This document shows, one piece after another, positions 29,403 through 40,695 of a stretch of 64,000 nt of DNA; within the stretch, counting starts at the first letter, position 1, and each line of letters begins with the position of its first letter. The notes beneath the pieces are model-generated. The model was not told the origin of the DNA, did no database searches, and saw only the letters and a list, made by a program, of their open reading frames with translations. A program made the position numbers and the translations under genes. Origin of the DNA: Cellulosimicrobium cellulans. GTDB taxonomy: Bacteria; Actinomycetota; Actinomycetes; Actinomycetales; Cellulomonadaceae. Where the stretch lies: the NCBI RefSeq assembly GCF_006539945.1, contig NZ_BJNZ01000004.1, forward strand, positions 124,001 through 188,000, written 5' to 3'.

Positions 29403-31195
29403 GACTCTCCTCCTTCGGGTGCGGTGCGGGCGAGGACGGGGGACTCGTCGAGCGAGCGCCCGACGACGCGCAGGTAACGGGCCGCGTCGTCGTCCGGCGT
29501 CGTACCGGGTGCGTGGGCGCGGTCCACGAGGTCGCGGTGCGTGCCGCGCGCGGTGACGCGACCGCCCTCGAGGAGCAGGACCTCGTCGACGTGCTCGAGC
29601 ACGAGCGGCGACGCGGTGACGACGAGCGTGGTGCGGCCGCGCCGGGCGTCGGCGAGGCTCGCCGCGATCCGGGCCTCGGTGTGGGCGTCGACGGCGCTCG
29701 TCGGCTCGACGAGCACGAGGACCTCGGGCTCGGTGAGCAGGGCGCGTGCGAGCGCGACGCGCTGGCGCTGGCCGCCCGAGAGCGACCGGCCCTTCTCGGG
29801 CAGCTCGCCCGTGAGGCCGTCGGGGACGGAGTCGAGCACGTCGTGGGCGTCGGCGACGGTGACGGCGGCGAGCACGTCGGCCTCGGTCGCGGAACCCCGC
29901 GGGTCGAGCTCGTCGCGCAGCGCGCCGGAGAAGAGCTGGGGTGTCGCCTCGGCGACCACGACCCGCCGCCGGAGCGCGTGCTTGTCCAGGTCGGCGAGGA
30001 GCGTCCCGCCGAGCCGCACGGGGGTCGCGACCTCCGCGGCGTCGTCGAACCGGCCGAGGCGCGTCGCGACGGCCGCCGACGCGTCGGGGTCCGCGGACAC
30101 GAGCGCGACGACGCGGCCCGGCTCGAGGACCAGGCCGCTCGTCTCGTCGACGAGGGGACTGCCCTCGGTCGGCATGGGCGCGGTGGCCGGGGTCGCGCCC
30201 GCGGCGGGCTCGACCGCGAGGACGCGCACGATCTTGCGCGACGCGACGTGCGCGCGCGTGGCGATGTTGAGCATCTGGGTCGCGACCTGGAGGGGCCAGC
30301 CGAGGAAGGCCGCGTACCCGTAGAACGCGACGAGCTGCCCGGGCGTGATGTCGCCGGCCAGCGCCGCCGTCGCGCCCAGGTAGACGACGAGCACGACGAG
30401 GAGGCCGGGCAGGAGCACCTGGAGCGCGTCGAGGGTGGCCTGCGTGTGCGCGACCTTCACGCCGGCCTCGCGCACCTGCTGCGACTGCCGCGCGTAGCGG
30501 CCGACGAACACGCCCTCGCCGCCGATGCCGCGCAGGATGCGCAGGCCGGAGACGGTGTCGGCGCCGAGCGTCGTCAGGCGGCCCTGGGCCTCGCGCTGCG
30601 CGGCCTGGCGCTGCTGGAGCGGCTTGACGAGCAGGGCGAGCACCGCGGCGACCACGGGGAGGCCCAGCACGACGACGAGCCCGAGCTGGAGCGACGTGGA
30701 GAGCATGATGAAGGCCACCACGACGTACGCACCGAGCGCGCCGAGGAACTGGCCCATCATCGAGAAGAGCTGGCCGACGCGCATGGCGTCGCTCGCGACG
30801 GTGGACACGACCTCGCCCGTGGGCAGCTCCTCCGTGATCGCGTCGCCGGAGCGCGCGGTGACGTCACCCACGAGCTGGGACGTGGTGAGCGCGGAGCGCA
30901 GCCAGTTCGCGATGTCGAACCGGTGCTGCGTCACTCCCGTGACGACGATCCCCAGGCCCAGCGCGAGCAGGAGGCCCGCCCACCGCCACAGCTCCGGCCC
31001 GAACCCCTCCGCGAGACCCTCGTCGAGCGCGCGGCCGAGCATGTACGGCTGGAACGCCTGGCATGCGAAGTTGGCCAGGCCCAGCAGCACGGAGACGGTG
31101 AGCACGGTCCACTGGCGCCGGGCCAGCCAGAGCAGGTAGCGCGTCGGTCCACGCAGGTCAGGGGTCCCCGGGTCGGGGAGGGGGAGGGGTCGCAC
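29399..31195 (-). CDS. ABC exporter half-transporter with intact signature but degenerate Walker A/B
   Basis: 598 residues, six transmembrane helices (about 20-310) and an ATPase domain. The signature is intact (SLSGGQRQRVALARAL, about 480). Walker A is destroyed (VSADPDASAAVATRL where GxxGxGKS/T is expected), the Walker B aspartate is replaced (VLVLVEPTSAVD), and the switch-His region reads VTASPL. It complements the downstream half-transporter, whose defects are the mirror image. GTG 31195 is the start; a TAGGGT -10-like box lies 8 bases upstream (31209-31204). Codes for the first subunit of the operon. Confidence 0.92.
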   Translation of the reverse strand: MRPLPLPDPGTPDLRGPTRYLLWLARRQWTVLTVSVLLGLANFACQAFQPYMLGRALDEGLAEGFGPELWRWAGLLLALGLGIVVTGVTQHRFDIANWLRSALTTSQLVGDVTARSGDAITEELPTGEVVSTVASDAMRVGQLFSMMGQFLGALGAYVVVAFIMLSTSLQLGLVVVLGLPVVAAVLALLVKPLQQRQAAQREAQGRLTTLGADTVSGLRILRGIGGEGVFVGRYARQSQQVREAGVKVAHTQATLDALQVLLPGLLVVLVVYLGATAALAGDITPGQLVAFYGYAAFLGWPLQVATQMLNIATRAHVASRKIVRVLAVEPAAGATPATAPMPTEGSPLVDETSGLVLEPGRVVALVSADPDASAAVATRLGRFDDAAEVATPVRLGGTLLADLDKHALRRRVVVAEATPQLFSGALRDELDPRGSATEADVLAAVTVADAHDVLDSVPDGLTGELPEKGRSLSGGQRQRVALARALLTEPEVLVLVEPTSAVDAHTEARIAASLADARRGRTTLVVTASPLVLEHVDEVLLLEGGRVTARGTHRDLVDRAHAPGTTPDDDAARYLRVVGRSLDESPVLARTAPEGGES

Positions 31196-31319
31196 GGTGA
31201 TCTACCCTAGGTTCGGCGTCCGACACGCGGCGACGCTTTAACCGCTGCGACCGCGTCGCACGCCACCGCGCGCGGCAGGGACCGCGGCGGCCGTCTCGCC
31301 CGGAACGAGGACCTCTCCC

Positions 31320-31760
31320 ATGACCACGCAGGACCCGGCCACGCCCACCCCGACCGACGCGCCCGCCGACGTGGCGACGCCGAGCACGGAGGCCGCGCGC
31401 ACCGCGATCCGCAAGGCGCGCGGCGCGCTCGCCCGCTACCGGGTCCTCGCGATCATCACCGGTGTGATGCTCCTCATCCTCTGCGTCGAGATGCTCGTCA
31501 AGTACGGCGTGGGCCAGTTCGTCGACGTCGACGGGATCATGCGGTACGTCTCCTGGATCCCGTTCGCGCACGGCTGGATCTACGTCGTCTACCTCGTCAC
31601 GGTGCTCGACCTGTGGACCAAGATGCGCTGGGGCTGGGGCCGCCTCGCGACCATGGTGTTCGCCGGCGTCGTCCCGGTCATGTCGTTCATCCTCGAGAAG
31701 AAGGTGCACGCCGAGGCCGAGGCCAAGCTCGCCGTCCTGGAGGAGCAGTACGCGTCATGA
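31320..31760 (+). CDS. DUF3817 integral membrane protein
   Basis: 146 residues. After a polar N-terminus (about 1-40) come three predicted membrane helices: YRVLAIITGVMLLILCVEML, FAHGWIYVVYLVTVLDL and LATMVFAGVVPVMSFIL. The WIPFAHGWIYVVY and FILEKKV motifs are typical of DUF3817, a family of unknown function common in actinobacteria. The stop overlaps the next gene (ATGA), so it is coupled to the MoeB/ThiF-like protein. Confidence 0.88.
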   Translation: MTTQDPATPTPTDAPADVATPSTEAARTAIRKARGALARYRVLAIITGVMLLILCVEMLVKYGVGQFVDVDGIMRYVSWIPFAHGWIYVVYLVTVLDLWTKMRWGWGRLATMVFAGVVPVMSFILEKKVHAEAEAKLAVLEEQYAS

Positions 31761-33025
31761 CGGCGGCCCTCGCGCCCCTCGTCGCGCCCGGTCCCGAGCT
31801 GACCACCGCGGAGCTCGAGCGGTACGCGCGCCACCTCGCGCTGCCCGGCGTCGGCCCCGAGGGCCAGCGCCGCCTCGCGGCCGCGCGCGTGCTCGTCGTC
31901 GGTGCGGGCGGCCTCGGCAGCCCCGCCCTGCTCTACCTCGCCGCCGCGGGCGTCGGCACGATCGGCATCGTCGACGACGACGTCGTCGACACGTCCAACC
32001 TCCAGCGCCAGGTGATCCACGGCGGGCCCGACGTTGGCCGTCGCAAGGTCGACTCCGCCCGCGACGCCATCGCCGACGTCAACCCGCACGTGCGCGTCGT
32101 CGAGCACGCGCTGCGCCTCGACGTCGACACCGCGCTCGACGTGCTGCGCGGCTACGACGTCGTGCTCGACGGCGCCGACAACTTCCCGACGCGCTACCTC
32201 GTCTCCGACGCGGCCGAGGTCCTCGGCCTGCCCGTGGTCTGGGGCTCGATCTACCGCTTCCAGGGGCAGGTCAGCGTCTTCTGGGGCGCGCCGCGGTTCG
32301 CGGTGCCCGACGACGTCCCGGTCCCGGGCGGCGCGGCTCCCTTCGGTCCCGGGGACGGCGAGGCGCGCGGCGTGACCTACCGCGACGTGTTCCCCGTCCC
32401 GCCGCCGCCCGGTGCCGCGCCCGACTGCGCGACCGGCGGGGTGTTCGGCGCGATGTGCGGGACCGTCGGATCCGTCATGGCGACCGAGGCGATCAAGCTC
32501 GTCACCGGCGCCGGCACGACGCTGCTGGGCCGTCTCGCCGTCTACGACGCGCTCGACCTGTCCTGGCGCCAGCTCACCGTGCGCGCCGACCCGACGCGCG
32601 AGCCCGTCACCGCGCTCCTGCCGGGCGACGACGCCTACGCCGCGTTCTGCGGGCTCGCCCCGGCGACGCCGGGCGCGGGGCCCGTCGCGGGCGAGCGCGA
32701 CGTCACCGCACGCGACGCGGCGGCCCTGCTGGCCGACGACGGCGCGGCGCCGTACCTGCTCGACGTGCGCGAGGACTGGGAGGCGCAGGTGCGTCCCCTG
32801 CTCGGGTCGACGCTCGTGCCGAGCGGGACGTTCCTCACGGGCGACCCTGCCGCGGCGCTCGCGGACCTCCCGACGGACCGGCCCGTGCTCGTCCTGTGCG
32901 CGGTCGGCGCCCGCTCGGCCCGCGTCGCCGACGTCGCCCGCGCGGCGGGGATCGACGCCCGCTCCGTCGTCGGCGGCGTCCCCGCCCTCCTCGACGCCCT
33001 CGCGGCCGCCGTCCCGCCGAGGTAG
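31757..33025 (+). CDS. MoeB/ThiF-type adenylyltransferase with rhodanese domain
   Basis: 422 residues. The N-terminal ThiF/E1-like domain (about 1-275) has the nucleotide-binding VLVVGAGGLGSPALLYLAAAG, the SNLQRQV motif and DGADNFPTRYL. The C-terminal rhodanese domain (about 320-422) has the active-site loop LCAVGARSARVA with its Cys. Such proteins adenylate the C-terminal Gly-Gly of a small sulfur carrier (ThiS or MoaD) and transfer sulfur to it. ThiS is encoded 1.3 kb away, so a thiamine role is likely; molybdopterin is the alternative. The TAG stop lies inside the first unit of a tandem repeat. Confidence 0.92.
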   Translation: MTAALAPLVAPGPELTTAELERYARHLALPGVGPEGQRRLAAARVLVVGAGGLGSPALLYLAAAGVGTIGIVDDDVVDTSNLQRQVIHGGPDVGRRKVDSARDAIADVNPHVRVVEHALRLDVDTALDVLRGYDVVLDGADNFPTRYLVSDAAEVLGLPVVWGSIYRFQGQVSVFWGAPRFAVPDDVPVPGGAAPFGPGDGEARGVTYRDVFPVPPPPGAAPDCATGGVFGAMCGTVGSVMATEAIKLVTGAGTTLLGRLAVYDALDLSWRQLTVRADPTREPVTALLPGDDAYAAFCGLAPATPGAGPVAGERDVTARDAAALLADDGAAPYLLDVREDWEAQVRPLLGSTLVPSGTFLTGDPAAALADLPTDRPVLVLCAVGARSARVADVARAAGIDARSVVGGVPALLDALAAAVPPR

Positions 33026-33463
33026 AACCCCGGTCGCGCGAGGTAGAGCCGTGGTCGCGCGAGGTAGAGCCGTGGTTGCGCGAGGTAGAGCCGTGGTCAC
33101 GTTGCCCGACGGCGGTCTGGTCGCCTTGGGTGGTCGGGGTGGGTGGTGGTGCCGCGTCGACCATCCGCCGCTCGTTCCTCGCGGCTCCGTGTTCTCGGTC
33201 GGGATCGTCCTGCGTTCGCCAGCTCACTCCGGACGATCCCTCGTTCCAGGCCCGCCACGACGCGGCACCACCACCCACCCCGCCCGGCGTCGTCCCACCC
33301 TGGTCCCCACTCACCCGGCGACCGCCCGCGTGGTCGTTCGATGTCGGCGACCTGACCGCCCGCCTGGTGGACGCCGTCAGGCACGACCACGGTTCTCCTT
33401 CGCGGACCAGGGTTTTCTCTCGCGCAACGAGGGCTTGCCTCGGCCTACCAGGGTTCAACCTCG
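33019..33463. repeat. 445-bp palindromic repeat cassette
   Basis: Non-coding element between two convergent genes. Left end: four tandem 21-bp units (33019-33102; core GAGGTAGAGCCGTGGTCG). Right end: four units of 18-21 bp of related sequence in the opposite orientation (33385-33463; core GACCAGGGTTTTCTCTCG). Inside these is a perfect 25-bp inverted repeat (33135-33159 with 33258-33282), and inside that a 10-bp inverted repeat GGGATCGTCC / GGACGATCCC (33201-33210, 33231-33240). The whole thus folds into nested hairpins. It is not a known IS; no transposase is present. It fills the gap up to the thiG stop; nothing else is seen there. Confidence 0.85.
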
Positions 33464-33466
33464 TGG

Positions 33467-34318
<852 letters not shown>

Positions 34319-34552
34319 TCAGCCGCCCTGGACGGCGGTCACGATCTCGATGCGGTCGCCGGGTGCGACGACGGTCGTCGCCCAGGAGCCGCGCGGCACG
34401 ACGGCGTCGCTCACCGCGACGGCGACCCCCTGCGGCGTCCCGTCGGCGACGTACGCGGGCACGAGCGCCGCGACGAGCTGCTCGAGGTGCACGGGGGCGT
34501 CGAGCGGGTACGGCTCGCCGTTGACGAGCGCGGTCGGAGCAGGTGCGGTCAC
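34319..34552 (-). CDS. thiS: Sulfur carrier protein ThiS
   Basis: 77 residues, slightly longer than usual. It begins ALVNGEPYPLD, contains VAVAVSDAVVPR and ends in TAVQGG; the C-terminal Gly-Gly is the site that is adenylated and thiocarboxylated. The start is GTG 34552, 5 bases after the thiO stop; thiG follows 9 bases later. It supplies sulfur to ThiG, probably after activation by the MoeB/ThiF-rhodanese protein at 31.8 kb. Confidence 0.95.
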   Translation of the reverse strand: MTAPAPTALVNGEPYPLDAPVHLEQLVAALVPAYVADGTPQGVAVAVSDAVVPRGSWATTVVAPGDRIEIVTAVQGG

Positions 34553-34557
34553 GGGGA

Positions 34558-35883
34558 TCACCTCGGTGTCGTGGGGGAGAAGGCGGCCGACCGGCGGGCG
34601 TCGAACCCGGGTTCGGCGAAGCGGTCGGTGCGGGTCGGGGAGAGGGCCGCGGCGACGTCGGCGGGGAGCGGGGTGCCGGTGAGGCCGGCGACGACCGCGT
34701 CGGCGGTGAGCGGTGCGAGCAGGATCCCGTTGCGGCCGTGCCCCGTCGCGACGTGCAGTCCCGGGACGGCGGTCGGGCCGACGAGCGGCAGGTTGTCCGG
34801 GGTCGCGGGGCGCGCCCGGGGCGTCACGTCGACGAGCGCGGCCTCGTCGATCCCCGGCAGCAGGGCGCGCGCGTCGCGCAGCAGGGCGAAGACCCCGCCC
34901 GCGGTCGCGCGACGGTCGTCGGGGTTCTCCTCGGTCGTCGCGCCGACGACGACCTCCCGGTGCCCCGCGCAGTCGTGACCCTGCCCGTCGGGTACGGGGT
35001 CGCGCGGCACGATGTACACCGGCCGTCCCTGCACGACCCCGCGCACGACGTGCTCCAGCGCGAGGTCCGGTCCGGCGTCGAGGCGCAGCGTCTGCCCCTT
35101 GACCGGCCGCGTCGGCACGACGACACCCGGCACGTCCATGAGCAGCGTCCCGGACTCCCAGCCCGCCGCGACGACGACCGCGCCCGCCGCGTGGAGCCGA
35201 CCTGCGTCGTCGTGCACACCCACGACGCGCCCGGACGGGTCGAGCGCGAGCCGCCTCGCCGAGGCCCGCACGACGGCGGCGCGCGCCTCGGCACCGGCGC
35301 CCGCGAGCGTCTCCGGCCCGGCGCCCCCGTCGAGCGCGCCGAGCAGCGCCGCGTGCGTCGCGCGCGGATCGACCGCGTGGTCTGCCGGCGCCCAGGCCGC
35401 ACCCGCGACCCGCGGGCCCAGGTAGGGCTCGAGCCGGCGCGCGTCGGCCACGGTGAGCTCGTGCGACGCGAGACCGTGCGCGGCGTGGAGGGCGAGGACG
35501 CGTCGGAGCGACGCGAGGTCGTCGGCGTCGTACGCGAGGGTGAGGGTGCCCGCGGTGCGCAGGCCGACGTCGGCACCGGTCGCGGCGTGCAGGTCGTCCG
35601 CGAAGCCGGGCCATGCGGCGGCGGCGGCGAGGTGCAGGCGCAGCGCGTCGTCCTCGCCGAAGTCGGCCTCCGTGACCGGGGCGAGCATCCCGGCGGCGGC
35701 GTGCGTCGCGCCGTCGCCCGGCGACGGGTCGAGCACCGTGACGGTCAGCCCCGCGCGCGCCGCCCGCCACGCCACGGCGAGCCCCACGATCCCGCCGCCC
35801 ACGACGACGACGTCGCGCGCGCCGTCGGGCACGGCAGGACCGGCTCCCGGCGAGCGGGACCCAGGACGGACAGGGGTGTGCAT
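34558..35883 (-). CDS. thiO: Glycine oxidase ThiO
   Basis: FAD enzyme that oxidises glycine to the imine used by ThiG, the aerobic route to the thiazole. 441 residues. The FAD-binding motif [21 protein letters not shown] (in two parts, about residues 25-45) is followed by [23 protein letters not shown] and [18 protein letters not shown]. The ATG at 35883 is chosen because it lies just after the riboswitch, whose last helix contains the GGGAG ribosome site 5 bases upstream. It is the first gene of thiO-thiS-thiG. Confidence 0.95.
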   Translation of the reverse strand: MHTPVRPGSRSPGAGPAVPDGARDVVVVGGGIVGLAVAWRAARAGLTVTVLDPSPGDGATHAAAGMLAPVTEADFGEDDALRLHLAAAAAWPGFADDLHAATGADVGLRTAGTLTLAYDADDLASLRRVLALHAAHGLASHELTVADARRLEPYLGPRVAGAAWAPADHAVDPRATHAALLGALDGGAGPETLAGAGAEARAAVVRASARRLALDPSGRVVGVHDDAGRLHAAGAVVVAAGWESGTLLMDVPGVVVPTRPVKGQTLRLDAGPDLALEHVVRGVVQGRPVYIVPRDPVPDGQGHDCAGHREVVVGATTEENPDDRRATAGGVFALLRDARALLPGIDEAALVDVTPRARPATPDNLPLVGPTAVPGLHVATGHGRNGILLAPLTADAVVAGLTGTPLPADVAAALSPTRTDRFAEPGFDARRSAAFSPTTPR

Positions 35884-35885
35884 GC

Positions 35886-35969
35886 GCGCTCCCTTCGCTG
35901 GCATGACCCAGATCAGGTTCGACGGTCGGCTCCGACGCCCTCTCAGCCCCGTGCGGGGCTCCCGTGCTG
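35886..35969 (-). promoter_or_regulatory. TPP riboswitch (THI box)
   Basis: On the minus strand the leader contains the conserved TPP-aptamer blocks in order: ACGGGAGCCC, GGGGCTGAGA, ACCTGATCTGGGTCATGCCA and GCGAAGGGAG. The final GGGAG (35893-35889) is also the ribosome-binding site of thiO, so control is likely at translation initiation. A -10 box TACTGT (35981-35976) lies just before it. Confidence 0.97.
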
Positions 35970-36006
35970 TCGGCCACAGTACCGCCTGCTCCGGACGGGC
36001 CGCCGC

Positions 36007-36012
36007 TAGGCT
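36007..36012 (+). promoter_or_regulatory. Leaderless -10 box of thiE
   Basis: TAGGCT ends 7 bases before the GTG start of thiE at 36020; divergent from the riboswitch promoter, and thiE itself has no riboswitch on its side. Confidence 0.65.
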
Positions 36013-36019
36013 CCGGCGG

Positions 36020-36736
36020 GTGAGCACCGAGACCTTCGCCACTCCCGCCCCGCAGGCTCCGGACGCCGCGCGCACCCGCCTCGCCGACGCGCGCCTCTAC
36101 CTGTGCACCGACGCGCGCGAGGAGCGCGGCGACCTCGAGGACTTCCTCCGGGCAGCGCTCGCGGGCGGGGTCGACGTCGTGCAGCTCCGCGACAAGACCC
36201 TCGACGTCGCGCGCGAGCTCGAGCTCCAGGAGCTCGTCGCGCAGGTCGCGACGGAGCACGGCGCGCTGTGGGCCGTCAACGACCGGGCCGACGTCGCACG
36301 GCTGACCGGGGCGCCCGTGGTGCACATGGGGCAGGGTGATCTGCCCGTCCCCGCGGTACGAGCCCTGCTGGGCCCGGGCCCCGTGCTCGGCCGGTCCACC
36401 CACTCGGCGGACCAGGCGGCCGCCGCCGAGGCCGACCCGGACGTCGACTACTTCTGCGTGGGCCCGCTGTGGGCGACGCCGACCAAGCCCGGCCGCGCCG
36501 CCGTCGGGCTCGAGCTGCTGCGTGCGGTCGCCGCGACGCGGCCGACGACCCCGTGGTTCGCCATCGGCGGGGTCGACGCGGACCGGCTCGACACGGTGCT
36601 CGACGCCGGGGTGACGCGCGTCGTCGTCGTGCGGGCGATCACGCAGGCGAGCGACCCCGAGGCCGCGGCCCGCGCGCTGCGCGACCGGCTCACCGGACGC
36701 GTGGTCGAGCGCGCCACCGAGCGCGCCGGCGCCTGA
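36020..36736 (+). CDS. thiE: Thiamine-phosphate synthase
   Basis: Joins hydroxymethylpyrimidine pyrophosphate and thiazole phosphate to thiamine phosphate. 238 residues. Motifs in order: [82 protein letters not shown] and WFAIGGVD. The GTG at 36020 is 7 bases after a TAGGCT -10 box, so it is probably leaderless; the first 30 residues are not conserved. It is divergent from thiOSG and is followed by guaA. Confidence 0.96.
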   Translation: MSTETFATPAPQAPDAARTRLADARLYLCTDAREERGDLEDFLRAALAGGVDVVQLRDKTLDVARELELQELVAQVATEHGALWAVNDRADVARLTGAPVVHMGQGDLPVPAVRALLGPGPVLGRSTHSADQAAAAEADPDVDYFCVGPLWATPTKPGRAAVGLELLRAVAATRPTTPWFAIGGVDADRLDTVLDAGVTRVVVVRAITQASDPEAAARALRDRLTGRVVERATERAGA

Positions 36737-36767
36737 GACGCGGGACGGGACCGCGCCGCGCGGCGAC

Positions 36768-36773
36768 TATCCT
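36768..36773 (+). promoter_or_regulatory. Leaderless -10 box of guaA
   Basis: TATCCT ends 6 bases before the GTG start at 36780. Confidence 0.65.
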
Positions 36774-36779
36774 GGAGCG

Positions 36780-38393
<1,614 letters not shown>

Positions 38394-38397
38394 CCCC

Positions 38398-39558
38398 CTA
38401 GCGGGACGGACGGGCCCGACGATCCACGGCGATCGTCGCGGCCCGTTCGTATGCCCGCTCCACGTCGGCGAGCACGCGCGGCCAGCCCGCCGTCGAGGGC
38501 ACGTCGCGGTTGTGCGCGACGATCCGGTCGAGCAGGCCGTCCTCGGTCGCGAGGCGCACGAGCGCGTCCGTGAGTCCGGCGTCGTCGTCCGCGACGAGCG
38601 CGTCGACGCCGTCCGTGAGGCGTTCCGCGACGCCCGACTGCGAACGGGTCAGGACCGCCAGACCGGCGGCCTGCCCCTCGAGCGCGGCGATCCCGAACGC
38701 CTCCTCGACGGCGGGCGCGGCGAACACGTCGGCGCGCGCGTAGAGCCGCTTGAGCCCCGTCGCGTCGAGGCGGCCGGGGAGCGACACGACCGACCCCAGC
38801 CCGTGCTCCGCGACGAAGCGCCGCGCGTCGGCCAGCTCGGGGCCGTCCCCGGCGAGCGTCACGTGGAGCGCGCCCTCGGGAAGGCGCGCGACGGCGTCGC
38901 GCACGACCTCGAGGAGCGGCAGCACGCGCTTGCGCGGCGCGAACCGCGTCGCCGCGACGACGTGGACGGCGGCGCCCTCCATGCGCTCGGCGCGCTCGGT
39001 GCGCGGGACGCGCCACGCGTCGAGGTCGAGGCCGTTGTGGAGCACCACGACCTCGCCGTGGTCGCCGACGATCCGGCGCAGGGGAGCGGCTGTCAGCTCG
39101 CTCACCGCCGACCACAGCACGGGCCAGCGCGACCACCGCACGACGCGGTCGAGCCCCGCGAACGCCTTCTCCGCCCCGCCCCACACGCTGTGCACGGTGA
39201 GCACCGCGGGCAGCCCGGACCGGACGACCGTGCGCAGGGACGCCTGCGTCGAGGGCGTGAGGACGCCCATGTGCAGGTGCACGACGTCGGGCCGGTCCGC
39301 GCGCAGGAGCCGCGCCACGTGGTGCGGCGCGCGCGGGTGCACGGGGTAGCCGCCCGGGACCCGCGCGGCGAGGCGGTGGACCGTGACGTCCCCGTCCTGC
39401 TCGATGGAGATGCCGCGCGCGCCGGGGCGCGCGGGCGTCGTGCAGACGACCGCCACGTCGTGACCGGCGGCCGCCTGCTGCTGCGCGAGCCGCGCGACCT
39501 GGGTCTCGATCCCGCCGAGCAGCGGCAGGTAGCAGTCGGTCAGGTGGGTGATGCGCAC
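38398..39558 (-). CDS. Family 4 glycosyltransferase
   Basis: GT-B fold glycosyltransferase (GT4), 386 residues. N-terminal acceptor half: RITHLTDCYLPLLGGIETQVARLA and HLHMGVLTP; C-terminal donor half: HVVAATRFAPRKRVLPLLEVV, VTLAGDGPEL, and the EX7E motif in EEAFGIAALEGQAAG. It transfers a sugar from a nucleotide-sugar to an unknown acceptor, cytoplasmic or at the membrane. GTG 39558 is preferred because GGGAGG is 9 bases upstream; ATG 39567 (three residues more) would put that site right against the start. Confidence 0.87.
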   Translation of the reverse strand: MRITHLTDCYLPLLGGIETQVARLAQQQAAAGHDVAVVCTTPARPGARGISIEQDGDVTVHRLAARVPGGYPVHPRAPHHVARLLRADRPDVVHLHMGVLTPSTQASLRTVVRSGLPAVLTVHSVWGGAEKAFAGLDRVVRWSRWPVLWSAVSELTAAPLRRIVGDHGEVVVLHNGLDLDAWRVPRTERAERMEGAAVHVVAATRFAPRKRVLPLLEVVRDAVARLPEGALHVTLAGDGPELADARRFVAEHGLGSVVSLPGRLDATGLKRLYARADVFAAPAVEEAFGIAALEGQAAGLAVLTRSQSGVAERLTDGVDALVADDDAGLTDALVRLATEDGLLDRIVAHNRDVPSTAGWPRVLADVERAYERAATIAVDRRARPSR

Positions 39559-39738
39559 GGACCGCATCCTCCCATCCGGGCGCGGCGCCGAGGTGCGCGT
39601 TCGCCGCGCGGTCCGTCGTCGTCGTCGCTACCGTGGGTCCCGTATGGGTGGTTCGACCGCCCTGCGGCGGACCCGCGCCCGCGGGTCACGGTCCGCGGTG
39701 CGGCAGCAGGTGGGTCCTGACGAAGGGGAGAACGCGCC

Positions 39739-40512
39739 ATGTCGAGCACCGTCACCGTCACTCCGGCCAAGGGGGCGCGGGGCATCGGCCTCGTGTCGAT
39801 CATCGCCGGCATCGTCCTCCTCCTCGCGGGCATCGGCACCTGGATCGTGGTGGCGAACCAGCTGTCCGCCGAGGAGATCACCGTCTCGGACGACGCGTCG
39901 TTCCTGGCGGGCCGCCACGTCAACGGGCCGCTCACCGCGTACGCGCAGGCCGAGGTCATCAACAAGCACGCGCTCGAGGCGAGCGGTGGCCAGACGTACG
40001 CCGAGCTCGACCAGGACGACCCGACGCGGCAGACCGTCATGACGGCGTCGTTCCTGCGGGCGTCGCTGTTCACGTCCGTCGTCGCGTTCGGGGTGTGCCT
40101 GCTCGTCATGGGCCTCGGCGTCCTGTTCATCCTCGTCGGGATCGCGCTCCGGCGGCTCGCGGGCGGCCCCAGCGTCGCCGTCGAGACGCCGGCGGCGTAC
40201 ACCTCGTCGGGCGACCTGTCGGACGCCGGGCGTCACGCCGCCCCGTCGCACGCGGAGCCCGCGCCGACCGCGCCGCCCGTCCGTCCCGAGCCCACGCGCC
40301 CGGTCGAGGCGCCGGGGCGCACGTCCGCGCTCTCGACACCGGGTGCGGAGGCCCGCGCGGCCGCGACGCCGGTCGAGCCGACCGGCGGGCCGGGGACGGG
40401 GACCCCGTCCGCCCCGGGGGCGTCGCCGGCCGCGTCTCCCGACACCACGACGCCCACCACCGGCCCCGCGGGCACCCCGCCCGAGCGCCGGGGTGACGAG
40501 CCCACCCCCTGA
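39739..40512 (+). CDS. Membrane protein with proline/alanine-rich C-terminal tail
   Basis: 257 residues, not assigned to a family. A transmembrane helix near the N-terminus (GLVSIIAGIVLLLAGIGTW, about 18-38), an extracellular stretch with LSAEEITVSDDASFLAGR, then a second helix region (SVVAFGVCLLVMGLGVLFILVGIAL, split here into two parts by reading; about 114-138). The last 110 residues are low-complexity Pro/Ala/Thr. AAGGGGAG lies 9 bases before the ATG. A possible -10 box TACCGT is at 39629-39634. Tails of this kind are sometimes misnamed LigA-like; no enzymatic role is supported. Confidence 0.8.
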   Translation: MSSTVTVTPAKGARGIGLVSIIAGIVLLLAGIGTWIVVANQLSAEEITVSDDASFLAGRHVNGPLTAYAQAEVINKHALEASGGQTYAELDQDDPTRQTVMTASFLRASLFTSVVAFGVCLLVMGLGVLFILVGIALRRLAGGPSVAVETPAAYTSSGDLSDAGRHAAPSHAEPAPTAPPVRPEPTRPVEAPGRTSALSTPGAEARAAATPVEPTGGPGTGTPSAPGASPAASPDTTTPTTGPAGTPPERRGDEPTP

Positions 40513-40601
40513 TCGTCCCGGCCGTCCGTCCGGACGCCGAGGACCCGTTCCCGCCGGGTCGCACCGGGGAGAGCGTGCGGGGCGGCGTCGCTCGGACACG
40601 A

Positions 40602-40635
40602 CGAGGGGCCGTGGCACACGTGCCACGGCCCCTCG
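40602..40635. terminator. Bidirectional hairpin terminator
   Basis: Perfect 15-bp stem (40602-40616 with 40621-40635) and CACG loop, between two convergent membrane-protein genes. Confidence 0.85.
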
Positions 40636-40695
40636 CTGTGTCTCGGCCCGCCGCGTCTCGACCCGCAGCGCACCTCGCGGGAGCCCGGGCCGGGC

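Noticed and set aside
31196-31319. A second leaderless pair at the ABC exporter start
   Set aside because: The TAGGGT box is 8 bases from the GTG, outside the 6-7 base rule seen elsewhere, so it is noted but not counted.
33019-33102. CRISPR array
   Set aside because: The 21-bp units are directly adjacent with no unique spacers, and no cas genes are nearby.
33103-33384. A protein made from the EVEPWSR / DHGSTSR repeats of the palindromic cassette
   Set aside because: Both strands give short repeated peptides because of the DNA repeat; there is no start, ribosome site or homologous domain.
39739-40512. Aromatic ring-opening dioxygenase LigA annotation
   Set aside because: Pro/Ala-rich tails often attract this name, but no catalytic dioxygenase feature is present; it is called a membrane protein only.
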